From Macrocystis pyrifera (lineage: Eukaryota > Sar > Phaeophyceae > Laminariales > Laminariaceae): 64,000 nucleotides of DNA. Below, one piece after another: positions 12,007 to 22,900 of this stretch (positions within the stretch are counted from its first letter, which is position 1; each line of letters opens with the position of its first letter). The notes beneath the pieces are model-generated. The model was not told the DNA's origin and did not search any database. It was given only the letters and a program-made list of their open reading frames with translations. Location: assembly GCA_031763025.1 (NCBI GenBank), contig JASSKH010000010.1, forward strand, positions 8,821,427-8,885,426, given 5' to 3'. The position numbers and the translations under genes were made by a program.

Positions 12007-15000
12007 GTGATTGTCCTTCTGCCTGCCGTGGGGTTGCTTTCAAGCGTTCCTCGGTCATCGCGGCCGCATCAGTTGGAACACTGAGGCGCCTTAAAAGCGC
12101 CGCGTCGCACGGCCTTTCCACTACGTAGCGGCGAGAGGAGAGGAGGGGGGAGGGGGTGAGCAAGGAGAGCTCCAGCGTCCGGCAAATAAGAACATACCTG
12201 GTATTCTTCAGCATTCGTTAGGAGAGAGCATCATCTAAGACGTTCAGATATGAGTCTAAAAAGGTGGATAATGTCCAGTCGTGGGAACATATACGTAAGA
12301 GCTGGAAGTCCCTTCACGAGCGGGTCTGGGAAATACCACAGCCAGTACAATGTTTTCGTTTTTTTATGTGTATTGGATGCATGGCCGTAGTCGAATGACC
12401 ATAGACCCTCGCATCCCTACAATGCCGGGACGGAGCACGTCGGGTTTTCGCCGACCAGGCAGACATTGCTTGCTTGCACCAAGCGCGAAGCGAAACGTGA
12501 GGTTTTCGGCGAGTCGCATGGAGGTTGAGCTGCATCTTACTAAGAACCGCTTGTTAGGCGGACTTGCACATGGATGACAGGCTTCAATGAGTTAATATAT
12601 TTTCCGGTGTGGCCACTTCCAGAGACAGCAGTGGGGCTATTAAGAAACGACTTCGTGGGTGTTTCACCATAGCACTATGTATTCTGCGGAGTAAAGCTTC
12701 TCCACCCCGCACAAATGATCTATAACTCGATAACCAGCGGTGACCGACCGCCAAAAACTAAAGGGTTTCCTAGCTCACGTAGTGAGCGGCATCTTTTACA
12801 GTGTCGCTGCCAACCGACACCAACCCAACCTGTAGATAATGAGGGAAGGAGGTGGGGGGAGGGGGGGCGTACTCATTTGTTGCTTGCCTTAGTCATTCGG
12901 CCATTGGCCACGCATCCCTTTCGAGACGGAGCACCGTTTCTACTCGTAATAGAGACGCCTCTAACGTCAGGGCGCTCATTACGTTGTTTACGCAGACTTT
13001 TGCTAATCTTATCCCCTTCCTGTTTCGCCGCCTGTGGTCAACCATCTATCTCCTATTTAATACGATAGCGATCGTTTTCTCGCTGCTATCTAGTGTACCA
13101 AACTTCTCCATGCCACATTCGTCCATTCTAGCCTTCTCTCCCCTTCTCACACATCTCGTTCCTCCTTGTACATTGCACATTCTCTTACTATGTGAGTGAG
13201 GTCTACTCTCTAGTGTTTTGCCACACGGGCACACCTGTGCATCTACTTTCTCCTCCTCCCGGCTACCGGTAGACTTCTTTCTTTTTTGCAGGTTCAGGTC
13301 CTCTACACGAAAGCGCAGTTTCAGCGTTCTCGCGAAGTCCACTGGGCGGTGAAAATACGTTGTCATTCCTATTCCTTCCCTCAATCCCCCGCGTATCCCG
13401 AAGTGTATCTCCGATTTCACCTTGTTTTCTCAGGGCCAGCCTTTCGCTTCTTTCGATCCTTTCTTCTACTTCTGCCTTGTACCTCCCACACTTCTCTGCG
13501 GACATCCATCTCTTGGTTTCCCCCTATATCCTTCCATACTTTCTCAACTGCGCCATCCCACCTAGACCCTGGCCTTTAGGCATGCCTCAAGGAATGCCTG
13601 AATGACCTTTTCTGAAACAGCGCGTCTTGAGTGCCCTTCTGTGAAGCAAGGCAAGGCGTGCCAGCACGATAAAAAAAGGAACTAAACAAAATGCCGTTAG
13701 GTAGGAATCCCAAAAATAGGGGAAAGGGGATTATTTTTACTGCCCACGGCCCACAGACAACAGACGAGCAGCGCACAGCCCTAGTTCTAGGTCGGCCTTG
13801 GAGATTGACAACAGTTCGGGAAATAGCTGCAGCGAAGACAGCGAATCCGACGACGTTGAAGGCGAACCGTCAACGGATACATATGCCGGTTGAGAACGCT
13901 CCGGAGGTTGCGGCAGAGCCAACGGTCAGCACCAATCGTAGTGTGCGGTGGAGTGCTTGAGCATTGGTGGACGTAGGACAACACTGTCGCTTTGCACTTT
14001 CTGATACACAGACCCCGCGCTCCTCCGGCGAACATCCGATATAGAAGGGGCGACGGGTGTTCAATGTTATGGATGGATGGTGTTCGCTCGTGGTTGTCGT
14101 GTCCAACGATTCGACCGATGGTATCGTTGAAGGGTGAAACGGCAGAATCAAACACTGGGGCTTGAGAATTTTCTGGCCCACGCATGCACAAGTTGGATTT
14201 CAAGTTGTTGGTTCGTTTCCATGAACAGCCCGAACCCAAGCTCGTTTTGTTTTACAAATATATTATACAATATATATATATAATCAGAGAGCGTCTGCTG
14301 TTCCATGTGCGGTGAACGGTACGCGATCAGCACAAAACATGTGGTTAATAGAATGTACCAGGTATGTTTTTTCAAGTCGTACACGATGATGGAACAATCA
14401 ATCGAACGATGGTGGCCGTGGAACGAGCACGGGATGAGGTAGGCTAGAGCAGAGCAGCACAGCACAGCACATGATGCCAGACTACCAGCACATACACACG
14501 TGGCACTTAAGGCTCAATGAAAATTGCGTAGCTCCATACGCTATTACGGGGGACCACAGTAAATAGGACCAAACATTGTTAGTAAAAATATGTAAATATA
14601 TAGGTTTACGTCTGTGCCGTAGGTCCTATTTACTATGGTCCCCGTAAATACCGAGGCCGCCTCGGTATTTACGGGGGACCATAGTAAATAGGACCAAATA
14701 TTGTTAGTAAAAATAGGGAATATATAGTTTTTTTGTGAATATCGTAGGTCCTATTTACTACGGTCCCCCGTAATACTATTCTGGTATGCATTGCTACAAG
14801 CAGTAGATAATACCCGGTACGCATACCACACCTCCATCTCCATCCTCCATCTGCTGTTGTTTGTTTCAACGGCATTTTTGCTGCTGCCACAAGTATATGG
14901 GTAGTGCCGAGTGTGTCCCCAGAAACGCACGTGTGACGTTGCAAGGGAAAAAATCCCACTCCTGTAATTCCAAGTAGTGCAGGTAGGTCGTCAACTGGGT

Positions 15001-18000
15001 CGCCTCTAACGAGGTCGGTGCAGTTACACAACCATGTTACAGGCATGTGCTGAGCGAAATCGGCATTTATGCCTGAAACCCTTCACTCCTTGAACTTAGT
15101 GCGGGGTGTGCCTTGGAGGGTTTGTCAGGTGTAACCCATTTAGGACTGCAGTTCCGTTTGGGGACACTTTACTTGGAATTAGTGTGGTTCGTCCCCAAAT
15201 CGGGACCGCAGTTTTAGAGGTGTAAAGCCATTATTTCAGGCATTTGCCTTAAATAGATACCGCAGGCATGTTTCAGGCACGTTTTGGCCTTTCAGGAAAT
15301 TGCATCAAAATGTATAGTGCCTCGTATCTCAATTTTTTTCGCCGATCTCCATGTCCTGAATGTCTTTCTGGTCTCAATCCCACCTTGTCCCCTTTAGTAC
15401 CACAGTCCCGTTTCGGGGACAAATTATTTAGAATTTGAGTGGTTTGTCCCCAATACAGGACTGTAGTTCTAAAAGCGTCCATTCTTCCAGCTCGCCCTTG
15501 TGATACTTTCTCCCTTACACACACCAACTATGGCTGGCAATCTCTTCTCGTAATGTTCCTTAATATATATTTCCTGTTCAACGTTCTTATCTCTCTACTA
15601 CTACGGGGGACCGTAGTAGATGGGACCAAATGTTGGTAGTATTATTAGGGAAATATCTAGTTTTTTGTGTGTACCGTAGATGCTATTTACTATGGTCCTC
15701 CGTAATAGTGTTCATTGGGCATACCCAGTTCTGCTCTTATCAATACTGCTGTCTGCATTACCAACTGTAGTCTTTTTCTAGCTGCTGTCATCTGTGCTGC
15801 TGTTTCCAACTGTTTTACGAAATTCACGTTCCCTTCCCATACCATACAAATACTGTACTTCTCCTGGATATTCTAGCTTTGTACTGTTACATTATTCGTC
15901 AGGAAACATCTGATAATCCTATTAACAGTGCCAAGGTGCGACTCTGTTACGATCGCATCCATCTAGCCTACATACGTGTGCTTTACCCTTTTCCTGTTAC
16001 TTTTGCTACGTGTGTATCCCAAGAGCAGTCTTGTAGAGAGATCTTTACGCCACGGCACGGCAAAGCAAGGAGCGAGCGATTACCCAGTCGGGTAATGTTC
16101 GGGACGATGGCTGGTGGGGAGAACCCGAGACCTGGCGGACAGTTTAAGACTTGGCGTAGATGCATAGTCGAATGCCTTCGGGAGTTCCGAGCCACCGAAG
16201 GGTCAACGGAAGTTACCCTCTTAGTGTTTGGAGTTGAAACCGCACTGCTGTGGTCCACTGCAGCAATAAAGGCGGGGAAGTGGTACCGGGGGATCTTCGA
16301 AGCAACCGAACGGTTCATGGTGAGGTGGCACGAGGATGAGGCACAGCTGAGTAGACAGCACCGCGCATTCGCCGTGGGTGGTGTCCAAGGGAACGGGGGA
16401 AGGGGGGGCTACAGGAGGAGTGGCAGAGAACCCGACCAAAGGAATACAGAGAGGGGAGGGAACATGAGTAGAAAGGAAACTGCAGTGGACGAAAGCAGGA
16501 AGGAGATGGCAGACAGGGCAGCAAGGAGCCGGGCAGACTAGGAAGTAGAACATGCCTATACTACTCGTGCCACCAACTGGTGCAGCTGGTTCGAACGTGG
16601 TCTTCCTTGTCTTCCTTTTTTTTCTTGCGCTTATCCTCTGTGATTTTTATTCTATTTATTTCTCTTCCTTTCTTCGATTGACAAGTCTTGTGCGGCGTGG
16701 GTGGATGACGAGCCTTCTCTGCTTGTTTCGTGTTGTCTGCCGCGGAGGGGCCGGGCATAGTTGACGAACGCTGGACGGAGGCGGCAGGCAGGGTAGCAAG
16801 GTACCAGGCGGACTAGCAGAGAGAACCTGACTATGCTACTCGTACCATAAACTGCTGCCGCTACCTGGAACATGCCTTGTGCTTTGGTTTGCCTGTTATT
16901 TTCCCTTGGTTCTTAGTCTTACTCTGTTTACGACAAGTAGTGGTCTTTTTCTCCTTTTTTCTTTTTTTTTTTTCCAGCTCGTTCTTTTCAAGTGTCTGCC
17001 ACATCCCCTGCGGGGGGGGCACGACGCTTTGTTTCTTGTATTTTTTTTTCTTGTTTCATTTTCTCTCTCGATTTGTCTTCTTTGTTTTTGTTTTTTTTTC
17101 TTTGTTTCGTTTCGTTTATCTATTTCATAGAATGTGTATATCGTGCCTGTCGTATCCAGCATGATGACATGGCATTGCATTGCCCACTGTGCTTACTGCA
17201 TACGTGGCAACGTATTAGTAGTACCTCTGCGGCGTAGCTTTGTGATCACAGAACTTGTATCTCTCCTATTAAATAGGATTGAAGAATCGGCACGGACACT
17301 GGTTGTGCTGGATGTCGACGGGTCGAAAGAACGGTTTAACGTGAAGAAAAAAACATGTTCCAGCGTCTTGTCCAGTTATTTCTGCAATCCTTCGGGCGTT
17401 TCTGATATCCCCACGAAGTCATCCATCCGCAAACATCAATCCCGACGACGTATCTTCCCCCACCGTGACTGCCTGCCTTAGTGCTTCGACTGCTGCTATC
17501 AAGTCGTTAATATGTACCTGGTACGAGGCACCTTGAACAGATTAGGTGATAACGTCCCACCGTGACTCCCTGCCTTGCTGCTTCGACTGCTACTATCACG
17601 TCGTTAATACGCAACTTGAACAGATTAGGTGATAACGTAAATCCCTGTGCAACTTCTTGTGAAGTATCAACATACTTCTATATTTCCCCGTCCAGCATCA
17701 CAGCACTTCTCGCAATTCCGTCCTTTTTTTGTCATCCTCCACATCTTTCCCATGATCCCTATTTCCCACAACTTTATATCCACAATCTACTTCTCTATAC
17801 TGCTGTCGTGTCGTACAGCAGGTCGTCTATGGATCTACTGCCGAAAGAAATGGTACGTTGCGTCTTTCCTGCCTTGGATTATTATACTTACTGCCTTGGA
17901 TTATTATTAAGAGCTCTTTTTCCACAATATCCAAAGTTTGGAAATAGTTGGAGATATGCATGAAGATACGGAGGCGTTCTGTCACTATTCGTGAAATTCT

Positions 18001-19872
18001 CCACAAGCAAAAAAAACTAGTTTTGTTAAATTTTACATATTTGGACAAAAAAAAACACGAAAATCTGGAAGATTGAAAAATTGCGCGAAAAAAAACATGG
18101 AAATTATGGACAAAAAGCTCTCCGATGAGTAAAAAATGTGTACCAATGGTCTATCTACGCAGCTACGCTTTGGCTTAAACCCTCCTTGCCCTTCGCTTAT
18201 TATGTCTTCCTGCTTCACCATTGGGGGGAAGGGGGGGGGTGCGCACAATGATCATACCCAACCCCAACCCTCTAACCCTACGAATCCCAAACCCAACCCC
18301 AACCCCATCCCCAACCCAAGGTCAACCCCAAAGCACGAGATGACAGAGCTGTGTACTGGTATCGTAACGGTATACTTCGCACCAGTAGACACGCCTTTCA
18401 TACGTAGCACCAAGAAGTCATTTAGGTACGTACAAGTACGACAAGTATGAGATGGTATTATACAAGCGGCAAGCAGTGTCGTAGGACCAGAGGAGTTCGG
18501 ACGCAAATCATTATGTGCCCCGTCCGCACTAATCAAGATCAATGTTACCTGCTGGACGAAATCCCACCCTTTGGGTGAGGATTCCGTTGCTATGTGTGTG
18601 TGTGTTCTTCACATTAAACCGTTCTCTCTACCCGTCGACGTCCAACACAACCAGTGTTCGTGCCGATTCTTCAATCCTAGAAGAGATACAAGTTCTGTGG
18701 TCACAAAGCTACGCCACAGCAGAGATACTACGTTGCCACCTACCAGGTAGGCAGTAAGCACAGCAGTGGGCAATGCAATGCCATGTCATCATGCTGGATA
18801 CGACAGGCACGACATACACATTCTATGAAATGGAGAAACGAAAGGAAACAAAGAAAAAAAAAAAAACAGAGAAGACAAATCGAAAGAGAAAACAGAAAAA
18901 AGAAAGAACATCAGACCACAAATTGTCGTGCCCCCCCCGCAGGGGATGTGGCAGACACTTGAAAAGAACGAGCTGGAAAAAAAAAAGGAAAAAGAAGATA
19001 AACACCATTACTTGTCGTAAACAGAGTAAGACAAAGAACCAAGGGAAAATAACCGGCAAGCCAAAGCACGAAGCATCCTCCAGGTAGCGGCAGCAGTTTG
19101 TGGTACGAGTAGCATAGCCAGGTTCTCCCTGCTAGTCCGCCTGGTACCTTGCTACCCTGTCTGCCGCCTCCGTCCTGCGTTCGCCAACCATGTCCGGCCC
19201 CTCCGCGTCAGACAACACGAAACAAGCAAGGCAGGCTCGCTATGAATACATGTAAATAAGTATAATACCATTACGTACCAGGTACGTCCATACTTATACG
19301 TACGAACGCAAAGGCGAAGGACGGACGGGCTGCTGCTCTTGCGCTGGCGCATATACATGGGAGTAGGAGTAGGTCCCGCTACGGCAGTACCGGTACAGGC
19401 ATCCAGTACCGGTGCTATGTCTTGGTCACGCACGATACTTTCAGTGAGAAACAGCGATGCCATGCTAGCTGCCTCACCCTGCCAGTATATTTGTTGCTTG
19501 GAAGGGAATACTCTACTCTACATATTGCGGGGGGGGCATAGTAAATAGGACCAAATATTGTTAGTAAAAATCGCGAAATATATAGGTATTTTTGTGTACC
19601 ATAGGTCCTATATACTATGGTCCCCCGTAATATTATACTATTATTAATAATGCATACCTGGTAGGTTTCGTATAGACTACAGCACTGAAGTTCAAGATAA
19701 TAATCGCGTGGGGGTTGAAGTTTCCGGTTAACCTTTTTAGCTTCTTACAGTCAGTAGTACCGCAGTCCCGTTCAGGGGACAAATTACTTAAAATTTGACT
19801 GATTACTCCCCAAAATGGGACTGACTGCACTCTTATCTGACATTCATACACCACGGGTCAAGGGTACATACA

Positions 19873-19914
<42 letters not shown>

Positions 19915-22900
19915 ATCATCACTTTTACTTTCCAGCCCACTCTTAAGAGGTTTTACCCTCGACGATCTTCTGGACAAGCCGTGGTCACAGGCGTCGTCCC
20001 TTTTCCCCCCCAGTACGTGCCTTCATTTTTATCGCGCATAGGGTTCAGCATTCCCACTCACTGCTCGTCGATTTTCATCGAATGTAGCTAACTCACGCTC
20101 TCGCGCGTTCCGCTTATCCATTTTTTATGCAAGAAAAAGTCCCTACGAGCATGCACTCGGTGAGATTTGAACCAACGAAATTGATCTTGATAGGCACGCG
20201 GACCACCTACCAAGCCACCGGGGACGACATATATGGTACCTCTAATGAATACTAGCAGGTATGTGGGAACACGAAGTAGACCTGGGCACCAAGAGCCTAT
20301 CTACTTAGATCGTCGTCACCCAGCATTTTCGTCTGTCGCCACAGCAATACGGCAGTCTCGTCGAACGAATGAATGCTCAGTCTGCTCTCCAATGCTTTGT
20401 TGGCGTGTATGTATCGCACGACAGAAACCCACGTGCTTCCTTCCTATTGATGATGTGCGTATATATATGTGTGTAGTGGTACACCTGTATATTGCTGTGG
20501 TTTATATACTTTTTTGGTTATTGTCTGCCGCGTTCTTTTTTCTTTTTCTTTCTTATTTCGATTAGTTTTTTTTTTGTTTATTTCGTTTCTCTATTTCATA
20601 GAATGTGTATGTCGTGCCTGTCGTATCCAGTACGATGACATGGCATTGCATCTTCTCTCCCTATTAGTACTACATCAACAGCAGTAGCGTAATGCTTTGA
20701 GTATCTCCGCTGCTGTGTCGTGGTTTTGTGACCAGAGCTTGTATCTGTTTGTTGTTGTTGCGGTTCTCACATTAACTCACATCGCCACTACAACTACAGT
20801 CTGTGAGTGTACAATGCAATGCATTCTGTGGTCGCAGGAAAGGCTCGAATAACTCTGGAGTGGAAGAATACCTCAATAGAAATAAACAACAAGCAAAGAA
20901 TAATACACCACATGATAACCCTATAAATAGTTCATTTACACCTCAGACAAAAATACAAAGTGACGCCCGCGCTCGTGCGTATCAGGTCCACGCGGTACGC
21001 TGTACAAGTCGCCACATAAACCGAGAAGACCGCATGCTACCCAGGAAAAAATAGACGGGATGGGAAAAACAACTCGACGTCGAAAACAATCGAAAAACGA
21101 AGTCGAAAAATCAAAAATCAAAAAGGGAAGAGAGGGGGAAAAAAAAAATGATTCAAGCAAGAAAGCAAGAAATCAAGTAAGGAAAACACACAAGAGAATG
21201 CCCACATTTTCGCACATTGCAGGCTCGAAAGCTACGCGAGGGGTGTAGAACAGAGACAAGAACCGAAAAACAAACATATGTTAAGATCGTGCGGGCGGGA
21301 CGCTTTGTATCCCCGGACAGGCTTGCCTCGTTGGTACTCACGTGTGTTGTTTGCTTCGAGATAGAAGAAGAGCAGCTTTATTCCTTTCGCGCACGCGGAG
21401 ACTGAGAGCCGAGCTCGTGCCCCTCTGAGAAACCCCTGGTTATCCACCTAATATACGCCTTCCAAGTATTACAAATACGATCCCACTGCCTGAACCAGGG
21501 TAATTGCGGGCTTTCAACCTCATTCAAGGCGGTATCATAACACTAGCCCACTCTGATTAGCCGTATATATATACAGAACTATGGGAAATTCATGGAAACC
21601 CCGATTCTACGAACTAGAACATGAGTCGAAGATGCGGCTCCTCAAAACCCACTCTCACACCTCTAAACGGCAAGGCAACGAAGCCGGCAAAGTACGTAAA
21701 AAAATTGAAAGGAAGACCTAGCCTTAAGGGGCAGGAAGAAATCGGCAACGAAAGCCAACGCCATGCCACCCGCACGGGAGGGGAAAGCGAAGAAGATGCA
21801 TGGAAAAGCGAAAAGTGAATATGAAAAATGACGCCACTTAGCTTGTTAAGATCATGGGGGCGGGACACTTTGTATCCCTGGACAGGTTTGCCTATTAAGT
21901 CGGTACTCGTTGGTACTCACGTGTCTTGGTTGCTTTGAGATAGAAGAAGAGCAGCTTTTTTCCTTTCGTACACGCGGAGACTGGGAGCAAGCTCTTGCCC
22001 CTCAGGAAAACCTGGTTTTCCACCCAATATACGCCTTCCAAGTATTACAAATACGATCCCAATGCCTGAACCCAGGTAATTACCGGGCTTTCAACCTCAT
22101 TCAAGGCGTTATCATAACACATACTTACTCTTACTACACCAGAGGAGCAAAACAGAAACCAATAATAGACGAGAAAAAATGAAAACGAGAGGAAGAGGAC
22201 GAAATAAACCAAAAAAAAAAGAGCAGGTATAGCGAGCAAAAAGTAACAAGGGAGATACAGACAGGAAGCAGACGAGAAAAAAGGAAAGAGGAAAGAAAAA
22301 AAGAGGGGTGGACAGACCTTGATAGTAGATCTTCATGGGGGTTTTGTGTTGGACGCCTGAAGCCGACCCTCCGACCCTAACCCTAACCCGAACCCGAACC
22401 CGAACCCTATGCCAGTGGTCAGTGCTGGGATGCTGTGCTTGTTAAGACTCTAGGTTGGCTCGGCCGGCGTGGATGCTGAGCTTGGGAAGACTCTAGGTTG
22501 ACTCGGGATGACTCGGGATGCTGTGGCTGGGAAAGACTCGAAAGTTGATTAAGCCGCGTAAAACATACCCCTACCCAATCAGAGTGCCTAATTAGCTACC
22601 CCAGGAAGATCTACTATTAACATCAAGGTTTGTCCACTACTGGAAAAAAGAGGGGAAAAAAGGGGGACAAAAAAGAGGCGGGGGGGGACAGATAATACGA
22701 CGAAAGACAGGAACTGGTTCACGCATTCTTTATGCAGGATTGAACAATCGGGACGGAGACTGGTTGTGATGGATGTCGACGGGTAGAAAGAACGAACGGA
22801 GGAACACGACCAACATTATTGGTACTTAGGTTCTATTGATACAAAAATACCTCAGACCTAGAACGTACAGCAGGACCACTGCTACTACTGCTGCTGGTGC

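Noticed and set aside
22372..22412. Telomere or chromosome end
   Set aside because: Only a few degenerate units inside ordinary sequence. The same type recurs at 18242, 44999 and 51988 in mixed orientations.
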